A DNA stretch of 64,000 nucleotides. Source: Flavobacterium aquiphilum (GTDB lineage: Bacteria; Bacteroidota; Bacteroidia; Flavobacteriales; Flavobacteriaceae). The stretch spans positions 806,001 through 870,000 of the forward strand of contig NZ_CP114288.1 of NCBI RefSeq assembly GCF_027111335.1. The letters are read 5' to 3'. Shown here one piece after another: positions 8,930 to 18,445 of the stretch; position 1 is the first letter of the stretch; each line of letters opens with the position of its first letter. A model generated the notes under the pieces. That model made no database searches, was not told the DNA's origin, and saw only the letters and a program-made list of their open reading frames with translations. The translations under genes were made by a program, and so were the position numbers.

Positions 8930-9217
8930 GGGTCTTTTTTAATACATCTTTGAATTATTTTTATAAATCCTTATTGTTGTTTTGTTTGAAAGACGGTTTG
9001 GTTTTTCTTAAATTATTATAAATGTAATATTCTTATACGCAATCAAATATACTTTTTTTTGTAAAAAAAATCAATATTTATCGAGTATAATTGCCAAGAA
9101 GATTAAATTGTTTTTTAAAAATAAAATACAATTTAAAGTTTGAATATTACAGGAGAAAATGATTATTGATAAAGGATGTTTGAAGTAGAGCAAAATTCTT
9201 TTAAAGAGAAAGAAAAA

Positions 9218-9931
9218 CTACATTTTCAAATAAAAGTCTTTTGTCAATTCGATGTATTCTGGAGTATAAATATGTCTTGAAGTTTCAATGATCAACTCAT
9301 TTGACAAAACAGTGTCGCTTTCGTTTCGACCGAAAGCCAATAAACTTCTTTTGATTTCTGAAGTAGGTGTTCCTTTTACACGAGTTATTTTGATAGGGTG
9401 TAATTCGTATTCTTCGGCAAGAGCCAGGAAATTTTCTTCTTCTTTGAAAGGAATAATAACCGAGAAGATTCCATTTTCAGAAAGTAATAATGCGGTAGCT
9501 TCGATTAAATCCTCGAAAGGCATAGCGTCTTGAAAACGTGCCAAATCTCGTTGATCATTTTCAGTTTTATAATCTTCGCTATAAAAAGGAGGATTGGAAA
9601 CAATTAAATCATACTCGTCTTCAGGTTCTTCGACAAATTCGTCCAAACCTGCGTGAAAACAAAATAAGCGATCGTTCCAAGGGGAGTTTTCGAAGTTATC
9701 CGAAGCTTGCTCATAAGCATCGTCATCAATTTCCAAAGCATCGATTTGCTCGGCATGGCTTCTTTGGGCTAACATCAAAGCGATGATACCAGTTCCTGCG
9801 CCAATGTCAAGAATGCTGAAAGGATTGTTTTCGATGGGAGTCCATGCGCCAAGCAAAACACCGTCAGTTCCAATTTTCATCGCACAGCGGTCTTGTTCTA
9901 CTGAAAATTGTTTGAATTGGAATTTAGGCAT
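9218..9931 (-). CDS. trmN6: tRNA1(Val) (adenine-37-N6)-methyltransferase
   Basis: This 237-residue SAM-dependent methyltransferase belongs to the YfiC/TrmN6 family, which modifies A37 of tRNA-Val. Visible motifs are the SAM-binding LDIGAGTGIIALML at about residues 41-54 and the adenine-N6 catalytic motif NPPF within DLIVSNPPFYSED. The N-terminal FKQFSVEQDRCAMKIGTDGVLLGAW signature is characteristic of this family. It lies in tandem upstream (higher coordinates) with rimM and rpsP on the same strand but is separated from rimM by 95 bp. Confidence 0.9.
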   Translation of the reverse strand: MPKFQFKQFSVEQDRCAMKIGTDGVLLGAWTPIENNPFSILDIGAGTGIIALMLAQRSHAEQIDALEIDDDAYEQASDNFENSPWNDRLFCFHAGLDEFVEEPEDEYDLIVSNPPFYSEDYKTENDQRDLARFQDAMPFEDLIEATALLLSENGIFSVIIPFKEEENFLALAEEYELHPIKITRVKGTPTSEIKRSLLAFGRNESDTVLSNELIIETSRHIYTPEYIELTKDFYLKM

Positions 9932-10026
9932 ATGGATTTTAGATGGATGATTACTTGGTAAGTTCGTCTTTTGGTCTCGTGTAGCGAATGCAGATTTAAG
10001 ATTAAAAACTGAGCCTGAATACTTTT

Positions 10027-10551
10027 TTAAAGGTACATTTCAATCAAGCCTTCTGGTAAATCCATAATGATTTTTTTGTTTTCCCTATCAACTTTAACCA
10101 GGAAGTGATCAACCATAGGAATTAGGATTTCGTTGCCGTCTTTAAGTACTTCAAAAAGAGGCTGGGCTGTGGTGTCGTTTATCGATTGGATATCTCCAAC
10201 ATATCCCAAGCGTTTGTCTTCTATTGCAAATCCAATAACTTCGTGAAAGTAAAATTTATTACCCGAAAGTTTAGGTAACATTTTTAAAGGAAGATATAAA
10301 TCATTGCCAATTAAGGCATCGGCAGCTTCTTCTGTATCGATGTCTTCGAAACTAATTCTAAGGAAATCGTTTTTGTGTAAGGAGCTATTTTGAATAAAAA
10401 AAGGAACCAAGTGTTTGTTGCATTCAACAAACACTGATTCCAAGTTTTGGTATAACTCAGGTTCGTCCGTGTCCAAATAAGCAAGGATTTCCCCTTTGAA
10501 ACTAAATTTTTTGGCGATTTTGCCCAAATAGAAACAATCTTCTTTACGCAT
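10027..10551 (-). CDS. rimM: Ribosome maturation factor RimM
   Basis: RimM binds ribosomal protein S19 and helps assemble the head of the 30S subunit. The N-terminal FYLGKIAKKFSFKGEILAYLDTDEPE matches the RimM barrel, and the PRC-barrel domain follows from about residue 95 (KFYFHEVIGFAIED) to the PLFEVLKDGNEILIPMVDHFLVKVD segment. The 174-residue length is normal. It starts 14 bp after rpsP, forming the conserved rpsP-rimM pair. Confidence 0.95.
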   Translation of the reverse strand: MRKEDCFYLGKIAKKFSFKGEILAYLDTDEPELYQNLESVFVECNKHLVPFFIQNSSLHKNDFLRISFEDIDTEEAADALIGNDLYLPLKMLPKLSGNKFYFHEVIGFAIEDKRLGYVGDIQSINDTTAQPLFEVLKDGNEILIPMVDHFLVKVDRENKKIIMDLPEGLIEMYL

Positions 10552-10565
10552 TTTCGCCAGCTAAA

Positions 10566-11117
10566 TTATGCTTCAGTTGTTTCGTTATTTTCTTCAGCAG
10601 CAGGAGCTTCTTCAGTTTCTGCAACAGGAGCTTCTTCAGCAGCTGCAGCAGCAATAGCATCTGCTTCAGCTTGTGCAGCAGCAGCGATACGTTTTGCGTT
10701 TACTTCTTGTTCAGCTTTCAATGCTTTAGCTCTATCAGCAGCTTGTGCTTTAGATAAACCTTCTTTTTTAGCGTCAACTTTTCCAGCTTTAGCTTCTAAC
10801 CAAGCAGCTAATTTTGCGTCAGCTTGTTCTTGAGTCAAAGCTCCTTTACGGATACCTCCATCTAGGTGGTGTTTTAATAAAGCTCCTTTGTAAGAAAGGA
10901 TAGCTTTAGCTGTATCAGTAGGTTGAGCACCATTGTGCAACCATTTTACTGCACTATCCAAGTCTAATTCGATAGTTGCAGGATTTGTGTTTGGATTGTA
11001 AGTACCAATTTTTTCAAGGTATCTACCATCTCTTTTTGAGCGTGCATCAGCCGCTACTACCCAGTAAAAAGGTTTTCCTTTTTTTCCGTGTCTTTGTAAT
11101 CTAATTTTTACTGACAT
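10566..11117 (-). CDS. rpsP: 30S ribosomal protein S16
   Basis: Residues 1-80 are the conserved S16 core, starting MSVKIRLQRHGKKGKPFYWV. The protein continues to 183 residues with a long Ala/Glu/Lys-rich tail, more than twice the usual length of about 80-90, which is typical for Bacteroidota S16. It is the first gene of the rpsP-rimM operon. The 5' leader holds a possible hairpin, described separately. Confidence 0.96.
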   Translation of the reverse strand: MSVKIRLQRHGKKGKPFYWVVAADARSKRDGRYLEKIGTYNPNTNPATIELDLDSAVKWLHNGAQPTDTAKAILSYKGALLKHHLDGGIRKGALTQEQADAKLAAWLEAKAGKVDAKKEGLSKAQAADRAKALKAEQEVNAKRIAAAAQAEADAIAAAAAEEAPVAETEEAPAAEENNETTEA

Positions 11118-11136
11118 AATCGTATGATTAAATTTT

Positions 11137-11174
11137 GAGGTACTCGACCTCGATTAATTAAGGGTGCAAAGATA
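11137..11174 (-). promoter_or_regulatory. rpsP promoter -7 box and leader hairpin
   Basis: On the minus strand TATCTTTG (11167-11174) matches TAnnTTTG; no good TTG is seen at the expected distance. Downstream in the leader, GAGGT and ACCTC (11137-11151) can pair around a 5-nt loop just before the rpsP start. This could be a binding site for autoregulation, but that is inference. Confidence 0.4.
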
Positions 11175-11447
11175 CATCTTTTATTGTAACTATCTAAAAA
11201 GATTTTTATTTTAATGGTTAATAGTTTGTTAGCTGTTTTTTTAGCGTTATTTTAAAAAAAATGAGATAAAAAAAGTTTTATTTTTTGGACTTAAAATCAA
11301 TTCAAAAGATAATTTCAATTAAATAATTATTGAGATCAAGGTAGATGAAAATGAAGGTTTTGTAAAATATTTCATAAATAAGCTAATTTATAGTAGATTA
11401 GAAAAAAAATAGAGTACATTTGTTTCAATTATTATAAATAAGAACTT

Positions 11448-11786
11448 ATGAATATTTTTGTTGGAAGCCTTCCGTTCAGTATTGAGGAAGCAGATTTAAG
11501 AGAGTCTTTCGAGGCTTACGGAGCAGTTGATTCAGTTAAAATTATCACAGATAAATTTACAGGAAGAAGTAAAGGATTTGGATTTGTTGAAATGACAAAT
11601 GATGATGAAGCTCAAAAAGCAATTGACGAATTGAACGGAGCTACTGTTCAAGGACGTGCAATTGTTGTAAACAAATCTGAACCAAAACCAGAAGGCGAAA
11701 GAAGAAGTTTTAATAACAACCGTAGTGGAGGTTATGGAAACAACCGTGGTGGAGATAACCGTGGTGACAGAGGAGGAAGATATTAA
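11448..11786 (+). CDS. RRM-domain RNA-binding protein
   Basis: A single RNA-recognition motif covers residues 1-78, with RNP2 NIFVGSLPF at the N-terminus and RNP1 KGFGFVEM at about residues 43-50. The aromatic residues in both motifs stack on RNA bases. The remaining 30 residues are a Gly/Arg/Asn-rich tail (RSGGYGNNRGGDNRGDRGG), as in cyanobacterial and Bacteroidota cold-responsive Rbp proteins. A TACATTTG -7 box lies at 11415-11422. Confidence 0.92.
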   Translation: MNIFVGSLPFSIEEADLRESFEAYGAVDSVKIITDKFTGRSKGFGFVEMTNDDEAQKAIDELNGATVQGRAIVVNKSEPKPEGERRSFNNNRSGGYGNNRGGDNRGDRGGRY

Positions 11787-11805
11787 TTGTTTTTTTCAAT
11801 CATAT

Positions 11806-11840
11806 AAAAAAGGTGTCAATGAAAATTGACACCTTTTTTT
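11806..11840 (+). terminator. Terminator of the RRM gene
   Basis: AAAGGTGTCAA pairs with TTGACACCTTT around a 6-nt loop and is followed by a T-run. Confidence 0.88.
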
Positions 11841-11846
11841 GTTTCC

Positions 11847-11883
11847 TCACCCTCCGCCCTCTCCAAAGGAGAGGGGACCGAAA
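11847..11883. repeat. Short GC-rich palindromic intergenic repeat
   Basis: CCCTCTCC and GGAGAGGG form a perfect stem around AAA in an otherwise AT-rich gap, preceded by a CCTCACCCTCCG stretch. Its base composition differs sharply from the neighbouring DNA, and it lies between the RRM terminator and the end of leuB. Confidence 0.5.
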
Positions 11884-11898
11884 AAGTGAATTTTATTT

Positions 11899-12954
11899 TT
11901 AGATGTTAGCGGCTAACCAGTCACCTACTTCTTTGGTACCGTATGCTTTGCCTCCATTTGCTAAATCTTCAGTAACCACTCCAGCTTCTAAAGCTTTGTT
12001 TACAGCATCTCTCATTGCTTTTCCTTCTTCCATCAATCCGAAATTTTCGAACATCATTGCAGCAGATAAAACAGTAGCCATTGGGTTAGCAATGTTTAAT
12101 CCTGTAGCTTGTGGGTATGAACCGTGAATAGGTTCAAATAAAGATACTTCAGCTCCCATAGATGCAGAAGGCATTAATCCCATTGAACCTGAAATTACAG
12201 AAGCTTCATCTGTCAAGATATCCCCAAATAAGTTTTCAGTAATCAATACATCATAAGAGTTTGGCCATTGTACCAAACGCATAGCAACCGCATCAACAAA
12301 TTCGTAGCTTACTTGAACTTCTGGATAGTCTTTTTCCATTGCCTGAACAGTTTCTCTCCATAAACGGGATGTTTCCAAAACGTTTGCTTTATCAACGCAG
12401 CATAATTTTTTAGAACGTGTCATTGCCAATTCGAAACCTTTTTTAGCTAGACGTTGAACTTCAGCTCTCGTGTAAACACAGTTGTCAAAAGCAGTATCTC
12501 CGTTGTCTTTTCTTCCTTTTTCACCAAAGTAAATTCCTCCTGTTAATTCTCTTAAGAAAACTAAGTCAGTTCCTTCGATTCTTTCTCTTTTTAAAGGAGA
12601 TTTGTCCAATAAAGATGGGAATGTAAAAGTTGGTCTTACGTTTGCAAACAAACCTAGTGCTTTACGCATTTTTAACAAACCTTGTTCTGGTCGTACTGGT
12701 GCAGATGGATCGTTATCGTATTTAGGGTGACCAATTGCACCAAAAAGAACTGCATCGGCATTTTTACAAACTTCATGAGTTGAATCTGGATAAGGTTCAC
12801 CTACTGCATCAATTGCAGCAGCACCGGTTAAAGCTGGTTTCCAAGTAATTTCGTGTCCAAATTTTTGTGCAATGGCATCTGATACTTTTACTGCTTGATC
12901 AATTACTTCTGGTCCGATTCCGTCCCCTGCTAAAAGTGCGATATTTAATTTCAT
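11899..12954 (-). CDS. leuB: 3-isopropylmalate dehydrogenase
   Basis: LeuB oxidises and decarboxylates 3-isopropylmalate to 2-ketoisocaproate with NAD+, the third step of leucine synthesis. The 351-residue sequence shows ELTGGIYFGEKGR and the substrate/metal signature NLFGDILTDEASVISGSMGL. The N-terminal IALLAGDGIGPEVI is the nucleotide-binding start. It is the last gene of the minus-strand leucine cluster, 51 bp after leuA. Confidence 0.96.
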   Translation of the reverse strand: MKLNIALLAGDGIGPEVIDQAVKVSDAIAQKFGHEITWKPALTGAAAIDAVGEPYPDSTHEVCKNADAVLFGAIGHPKYDNDPSAPVRPEQGLLKMRKALGLFANVRPTFTFPSLLDKSPLKRERIEGTDLVFLRELTGGIYFGEKGRKDNGDTAFDNCVYTRAEVQRLAKKGFELAMTRSKKLCCVDKANVLETSRLWRETVQAMEKDYPEVQVSYEFVDAVAMRLVQWPNSYDVLITENLFGDILTDEASVISGSMGLMPSASMGAEVSLFEPIHGSYPQATGLNIANPMATVLSAAMMFENFGLMEEGKAMRDAVNKALEAGVVTEDLANGGKAYGTKEVGDWLAANI

Positions 12955-13005
12955 TGTTGTTAATTTTGATTATATTTTTGATTTTAATTTATTCTAAAAT
13001 GGGAT

Positions 13006-14529
13006 TTAAATCACTACTACATTCAACATTTTTTGTGTGGCAATGATAGCGGCTACAGTTTGATCCGAGTCCAATCCTCTTGTTTTAAATTCTTTTCCAT
13101 TGTTAGTCCAAGTGATTACGGTTTCGCATAATGCATCCGAACTACTTCCGGGCGGGATACGAACCGCATAATCGACTAATTTTGGCAAAGTCATTTTTTT
13201 GGTTTTGTAAATTTTCGAAAGCGCATTCATAAATGCATCAAACTGCCCGTCTCCCTGTGCGTTTTCTTCAATGATTTCGCCATCGATTTTTAAGCAAAGA
13301 GTTGTTGAAGGACGCATTCCTTTGGCATGAACCAAGACGTACGATTCCACTTTAATTTTCTCTTCATAAGTTTGACGGTCCAATACGTCAGATATAATAT
13401 AAGGAAGGTCTTCTTTGGTAACGGTTTCTTTTTTGTCCCCCAATTCGATGATGCGTTGGGTTACTAGTTTCAAATCTTCGGAATTTAGTTTCAATCCCAA
13501 TTCCTGAAGGTTCTTTTCGATATTGGCTTTTCCGGATGTTTTTCCTAAAGCATATTTTCGTTTTCTTCCAAAACGTTCCGGAAGAAGGTCATTGAAATAT
13601 AAATTGTTTTTGTTGTCACCGTCTGCGTGAATACCAGCAGTTTGGGTAAAAACATTATCACCAACAATAGGTTTGTTGGCAGGGATTCTATATCCGGTAA
13701 AGGTTTCCACCAATTTGCTTACCGAGTACAAAGACGATTCTTTGATGTTGATTTTTACCTCAGGCAAAAAATCGTTAACGACGGCAACTGTACTTTCAAG
13801 CGGAGCATTTCCGGCGCGTTCGCCCATTCCGTTTACGGTAACGTGCAAACCGCTAATACCTGCTTTAATAGCTTCCATCACATTGGCTACGCTCAAATCG
13901 TAGTCGTTGTGAGCATGGAAATCAAAATGGGTATTAGGATATTTTTTTGTGATTTTCGAAATAAATTCAAATGTATCAGACGGGATAAGAACTCCCAAAG
14001 TGTCCGGTAACAATACTCTTTTGATAGGTTGTGTCGTTATGAAATCTAAATATTGGAAAACATATTCAGGAGAATTACGCATACCATTGCTCCAGTCTTC
14101 CAAATAAACATTGGTCGAAATTCCATTTTCGGTGGCCAATGCAATTGTTTGTGCGATTTCGGCAAAATGTTGTTCCGGTGTTTTTTTTAATTGATGGGTC
14201 AAATGATTTAGAGAACCTTTAGTCAATAAATTTTGAACTTTGGCTCCTGCTTTTTTCATCCATTCGATTGAAATTCCGCCATCGACAAATGTCAGTACTT
14301 CGACTTTGTCGGTATAGCCTTTTTCATTAGCCCAAGCCATAATTCCGCTTACGCCTTGAAATTCACCTTCGCTTACTCGGGCAGAAGCTATTTCAATACG
14401 GTCAACATTTAATTCTTCAAGCAATAATTGCGCAATGGTTAATTTTTCCGCAGCAGAAAAGGATACACCCGAGGTTTGTTCACCGTCACGGAGTGTGGTA
14501 TCCATTATTTCAATTTTTCTTTTTTCCAT
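13006..14529 (-). CDS. leuA: 2-isopropylmalate synthase family protein (LeuA)
   Basis: The N-terminal TIM barrel carries DTTLRDGEQTSGVSFS at residues 10-25 and the metal-binding HAHND further on, as in enzymes condensing acetyl-CoA with a 2-keto acid. Residues from about 375 to the end form the leucine-binding regulatory (LeuA dimer) domain, implying feedback control. The length of 507 suits LeuA but also citramalate synthase, which shares this architecture. The position between leuD and leuB favours LeuA. Confidence 0.85.
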   Translation of the reverse strand: MEKRKIEIMDTTLRDGEQTSGVSFSAAEKLTIAQLLLEELNVDRIEIASARVSEGEFQGVSGIMAWANEKGYTDKVEVLTFVDGGISIEWMKKAGAKVQNLLTKGSLNHLTHQLKKTPEQHFAEIAQTIALATENGISTNVYLEDWSNGMRNSPEYVFQYLDFITTQPIKRVLLPDTLGVLIPSDTFEFISKITKKYPNTHFDFHAHNDYDLSVANVMEAIKAGISGLHVTVNGMGERAGNAPLESTVAVVNDFLPEVKINIKESSLYSVSKLVETFTGYRIPANKPIVGDNVFTQTAGIHADGDNKNNLYFNDLLPERFGRKRKYALGKTSGKANIEKNLQELGLKLNSEDLKLVTQRIIELGDKKETVTKEDLPYIISDVLDRQTYEEKIKVESYVLVHAKGMRPSTTLCLKIDGEIIEENAQGDGQFDAFMNALSKIYKTKKMTLPKLVDYAVRIPPGSSSDALCETVITWTNNGKEFKTRGLDSDQTVAAIIATQKMLNVVVI

Positions 14530-14594
14530 ATTGCTAGTATAAATTCTTTTTGAAAAGGGGTATTGTGTGTTTTATTGTTTTTTATTCTGACAGA

Positions 14595-15386
14595 TTATGC
14601 TTTTCCCCGCACTTCATTTAATTTCATTGTCATGGAAATCGCTTCTGTTTCTATCCAATGGTTGTATTCTTCTATGGCTTTCAATCGCAGTTCATTTTCC
14701 AGATAACCTTCTTCGACCATTTGAAGTGAACCGGCAACTTTTGACCAAATTCCTATTTTTGATTTATAGTCTGATCTTTGTTTATTATAAAATTCATCCG
14801 AATTGATTTTTTCGATCGAATGAAACCCCGCTACTTTTAATAAATCGGGTAAATCTTCAGCAATTTTATTGTTCATTCCGGCATCTTGTCTCCACTTTAA
14901 AAAAGTGCCATAAAACGCTTGCATGCTTTCCGGCGGCGAAGGATTCCAGTCCAGATTAGTGTGATCATAATCCAGAATCGATATTTGACCGTTTGGTTTC
15001 AAAAGCGATTACATCTTTAACAAAGCTTCTTTCGGATTGCTTAGCCATTGCAATACCCTTGCCGAAACAATTAAATCGAATTTTTCTTCCGGATTGAAAT
15101 CGAATAAATCAACGTGAATTAATTCTAAATTTGTTATGTTCTGATACGATTCTTTCCCGCTTAAAATAAAACCTTCGGTATTGTCAATTCCGGTAACTTT
15201 TCCGTTTTCACCAACAATGTTTGCAATATCTTTCGAAATGGCGCCAGTCCCGCAACCCACATCAAGAACCTTCATTCCCGGTTTCAAAATAGATGATAAA
15301 TTCCTGTAGTCATTTGTCAGGCTTCTGTCATCAAATATTTTGGTGGATTGTTGACTTTCTCTTTGTATGTGTTTGTTCTCTTTCAT
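14595..15386 (-). pseudogene. Class I SAM methyltransferase interrupted by an in-frame stop
   Basis: Read through, the frame encodes about 263 residues. The first part has the SAM motif VLDVGCGTGAISKDI (about residues 39-53) and the second part is the C-terminal half beginning SLLKPNGQISILDYDH. The two parts are in the same frame and separated only by TAA at 15009-15011, where the family pattern expects a Lys codon (AAA); one A-to-T change would explain it. No ribosome-binding signal for an independent second product is seen. It lies between two leucine genes and beside a second, intact methyltransferase. Confidence 0.8.
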
Positions 15387-15392
15387 ACTTAA

Positions 15393-16097
15393 CTATTTGA
15401 TACCTCCAAACACAGAGAAATTACTGTTTTTGTGTAAAACGTCCACGTATGAAAAACCAACTTTTTTCAATATATCCAATTGGTACATCACGGAGCGCGG
15501 AGTGTCTTCTTTGGCAATATAAGCAAATACGTTTTCCTGATAAGCTTTGCCCCCAACACCTTCTAAATACTCCGAGTAGCGATTCCACATCAGTTTATCG
15601 ATAGCCGGGTGATCGTGTTTGATTAAATCGGAAATCCAAAAACAACCGCCCTTTTTTAGGCTTTTATATATTTTCGAAAAAACCGTTTCCCATTCTTTAT
15701 CTTCTCTCAAATGGTGCATCGCCGCTCCTGTTACCACAATGTCAAAAGTTTTTTCGGGCAATTCCATATTCAAAAAATCAGTTTGAATAGTTGTGATTTT
15801 CCCTTCCGAAGCTTTTAAAATTCTTTCTTTTGCTTTGTCCAACATCGGTTGGCTCAAATCAATCAAAGTGACGTCAAAATCAGGGATAAGATTTAATAAT
15901 TTTAGAGAATAATTTCCTGCGCCACAACCCAAATCCAAAACTTGTTTGGCATCGGGACGACAGACACTCGCAGCCTGAGTTAATAATTCTAAACTCAAAG
16001 TAGCATCAACAGTACTGATTTGCCCGGTTTCCAAATTGGAAAAACGCTCGACTTCGTTGTCAAAACGCTGCTGTATTTCAGATAATGTTGATTTCAT
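15393..16097 (-). CDS. Class I SAM-dependent methyltransferase
   Basis: The 234-residue protein has the SAM-binding motif VLDLGCGAGNYSLKLL at about residues 48-63, an acidic motif II (VTLIDLSQ) and the motif FDIVVTGAAMHHLRE typical of small-molecule methyltransferases. The substrate is unknown. It is 6 bp upstream of the broken methyltransferase, so the two were probably co-transcribed. It interrupts the leu cluster, and a hairpin at 16158-16187 may separate its transcription from leuD. Confidence 0.85.
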   Translation of the reverse strand: MKSTLSEIQQRFDNEVERFSNLETGQISTVDATLSLELLTQAASVCRPDAKQVLDLGCGAGNYSLKLLNLIPDFDVTLIDLSQPMLDKAKERILKASEGKITTIQTDFLNMELPEKTFDIVVTGAAMHHLREDKEWETVFSKIYKSLKKGGCFWISDLIKHDHPAIDKLMWNRYSEYLEGVGGKAYQENVFAYIAKEDTPRSVMYQLDILKKVGFSYVDVLHKNSNFSVFGGIK

Positions 16098-16157
16098 TCT
16101 CTAAGATTTAAAATTATTTTTTTATACTCGAAAAGCTTAACTATATTTTATTTATAA

Positions 16158-16187
16158 ACCCGACATATTTAAAAAAATGTGTCGGGT
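16158..16187 (-). terminator. Possible terminator after leuD
   Basis: ACCCGACA and TGTCGGGT pair around a T/A-rich loop, and on the minus strand the stem is followed by a T/A-rich stretch. This suggests leuCD ends here and the methyltransferases downstream are read separately or by read-through. Confidence 0.5.
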
Positions 16188-16216
16188 CTCTTATCTAAAC
16201 TAATTGTATTTATTTT

Positions 16217-16813
16217 TTAGTAAGGCAGTTTGTCTGCAAACCCTGTGATCTCTTCTTTAATGTTTTGCAAGTAATCAATATCATCAAATCCGTTGATCAT
16301 ATTGTTCTTTTTGTATCCATTAATGTCAAAAGATTCTTTTTGGCCGGTAGCCAATAAAGTAATGGTTTGCTCAGGCAAATTTATTTCCAATTCTGTTTTT
16401 GGATCTGCTTCGATAGCTTTGAAAATAGTTTCGGCAAATTCAGGGCTTACCTGAACCGGCAAAACACCGATGTTCAAACAGTTTCCTTTGAAGATATCTG
16501 CAAAGAAAGAAGAAACCACAGCACGGAATCCGTAATCGTAAACTGCCCAAGCAGCGTGCTCACGAGAAGAACCAGAACCAAAGTTTTTTCCTCCCACTAA
16601 TATTTTTCCGCTGTATGTACTGTTGTTTAAAACGAAATCCGCTTTTGGAGTATCATCTCCATTGTATCTCCAGTCTCTAAAAAGGTTATCTCCAAAACCT
16701 TCACGTTTTGTAGCTTTTAGGAAACGAGCCGGGATGATTTGATCCGTATCCACGTTTTCTATTGGTAGTGGCACTGCACTACTAGTAAGGATATTAAATT
16801 TATCGTATGCCAT
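16217..16813 (-). CDS. leuD: 3-isopropylmalate dehydratase small subunit
   Basis: LeuD pairs with LeuC to isomerise 2- to 3-isopropylmalate. The 198-residue protein starts MAYDKFNILTSSAVPLPIEN and contains VDTDQIIPARFLK and GGKNFGSGSSREHAAWA, the signature of the swivel domain. I choose the ATG at 16813 because the open frame upstream to 16873 is a run of AATC-rich intergenic sequence encoding a non-conserved Lys-rich stretch. leuC lies 174 bp upstream. Confidence 0.93.
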   Translation of the reverse strand: MAYDKFNILTSSAVPLPIENVDTDQIIPARFLKATKREGFGDNLFRDWRYNGDDTPKADFVLNNSTYSGKILVGGKNFGSGSSREHAAWAVYDYGFRAVVSSFFADIFKGNCLNIGVLPVQVSPEFAETIFKAIEADPKTELEINLPEQTITLLATGQKESFDINGYKKNNMINGFDDIDYLQNIKEEITGFADKLPY

Positions 16814-16987
16814 TGTGATTTTTGATTTTTGATTAACGATTTTTGATTTTAGATTTACCTTGCGGAAATACAATCGAAAGCGTTAATTCTATTTTGTAAA
16901 TTATAATTGTAAACTGAATTTTCTAAAAAAATGATTTATAGACTAACGAAATCTGAAATCAAAAATCGTTAATCTACAATCTGAAAT

Positions 16988-18382
16988 TTATAGTAAATCT
17001 CTAGGATCTGTCAATTTTCCTGTAACAGCAGCAGCAGCAGCCATAATTGGACTAGCTAAAAGTGTTCTGGAACCAGGACCTTGACGACCTTCGAAGTTTC
17101 TGTTTGAAGTGCTTACCGCATATTTTCCGGCAGGAACTTTATCATCGTTCATTGCCAAACAAGCTGAACAACCAGGCTGACGCAATACAAATCCTGCTTC
17201 AGTTAAAATATCCAAAATACCTTCTTCTTTGATTTGAGCTTCAACAACGTGTGAACCTGGTACTAACCAAGCAGTAACATTATCCGCTTTTTTTCTTCCT
17301 TTTACAACTTCAGCGAAAGCTCTAAAATCTTCGATACGTCCATTGGTACAACTTCCCAAGAAAACATAATCAATTTGTTTACCAATCATTACATCATCTT
17401 CGTGGAAGCCCATGTAATTCAATGATTTTTTATAAGTTTCCTCACCACCTTCTACTTGGTCAGCGCTTGGAATATGTTTAGTGATACCAATTCCCATTCC
17501 AGGATTGGTTCCGTAAGTGATCATTGGTTCGATGTCTGCAGCGTCAAAATTCAATTCAGCATCAAATTTAGCATCAGCATCCGTTTTCAAAGTTTTCCAG
17601 TAAGCAACCGCTTTATCCCAAGCTTCACCTTTTGGAGCATATAAACGACCTTCCAAGAAATCGAAAGTAGTTTGGTCAGGGGCAATCATACCTCCACGGG
17701 CACCCATTTCGATACTCAAGTTACAAACCGTCATACGACCTTCCATTGTCATTTCTTCGAAAACATTACCAGCGTATTCTACAAAATATCCTGTACCTCC
17801 AGAAGTAGTCAATTTTGAAATGATATAAAGAGCAACGTCTTTTGGCCCAACACCTTTGCTCAATTTACCGTTTACGTTTATACGCATTTTCTTTGGCTTA
17901 GGCTGCATGATACATTGGGTAGAAAGTACCATTTCCACCTCAGAAGTTCCGATACCAAAAGCAATAGCACCAAAAGCACCGTGAGTTGAAGTATGTGAGT
18001 CTCCACAAACAATAGTTGCACCAGGCAAAGTAATACCGTTTTCAGGTCCTACAACGTGAACAATACCATTTTTTTGGTGTCCCAATCCCCAGTGTGAAAT
18101 TCCATATTCGTTAGCATTGGTTTCCAACGCTTTCAATTGGTTTGCAGATAAGGCATCGGCAACCGGCAAGTGTTGGTTTATGGTTGGTGTGTTATGGTCG
18201 GCAGTTGCAAAAGTACGCTCAGGATACAATACCTTAACTCCTCTTTGTTTTAAACCTAAAAAAGCTACTGGACTAGTCACTTCGTGAATAAAATGACGGT
18301 CAATAAAAAAAACATCTGGTCCGTCTTCTATTTTACGCACCACGTGCGAATCCCATACTTTGTCGAATAATGTAGTACTCAT
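16988..18382 (-). CDS. leuC: 3-isopropylmalate dehydratase large subunit
   Basis: This 464-residue aconitase-family subunit binds a [4Fe-4S] cluster through Cys345 (GSCTNGR) and Cys405/Cys408 (GCSACLAMN). The substrate-binding [20 protein letters not shown] motif is at about residues 126-145. It works with LeuD on isopropylmalate. It is the first gene of the minus-strand leucine cluster, and a 592-bp gap lies upstream. Confidence 0.97.
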   Translation of the reverse strand: MSTTLFDKVWDSHVVRKIEDGPDVFFIDRHFIHEVTSPVAFLGLKQRGVKVLYPERTFATADHNTPTINQHLPVADALSANQLKALETNANEYGISHWGLGHQKNGIVHVVGPENGITLPGATIVCGDSHTSTHGAFGAIAFGIGTSEVEMVLSTQCIMQPKPKKMRINVNGKLSKGVGPKDVALYIISKLTTSGGTGYFVEYAGNVFEEMTMEGRMTVCNLSIEMGARGGMIAPDQTTFDFLEGRLYAPKGEAWDKAVAYWKTLKTDADAKFDAELNFDAADIEPMITYGTNPGMGIGITKHIPSADQVEGGEETYKKSLNYMGFHEDDVMIGKQIDYVFLGSCTNGRIEDFRAFAEVVKGRKKADNVTAWLVPGSHVVEAQIKEEGILDILTEAGFVLRQPGCSACLAMNDDKVPAGKYAVSTSNRNFEGRQGPGSRTLLASPIMAAAAAVTGKLTDPRDLL

Positions 18383-18394
18383 TTTAACTATTTT

Positions 18395-18445
18395 TTAGTG
18401 TATTTCTCTTTTATAATCAGGGTAAATTATCCCTAACAACATCAT
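18395..18445 (-). CDS. Possible leader peptide upstream of leuC
   Basis: A 16-codon frame, MMLLGIIYPDYKREIH, ends 13 bp before leuC. It contains adjacent Leu-Leu and Ile-Ile codons, which would suit ribosome-stalling control by branched-chain amino acids. No convincing terminator/antiterminator pair is visible, and the match may be chance. Nothing else coding is seen in the 592-bp gap 18383-18974, apart from a weak minus-strand -7 box (TAAATTTG, 18638-18645). Confidence 0.22.
   Translation of the reverse strand: MMLLGIIYPDYKREIH

Noticed and set aside
13627..14010. Plus-strand frames opposite leuA
   Set aside because: They are antisense shadows of a strong coding frame with clear LeuA motifs.
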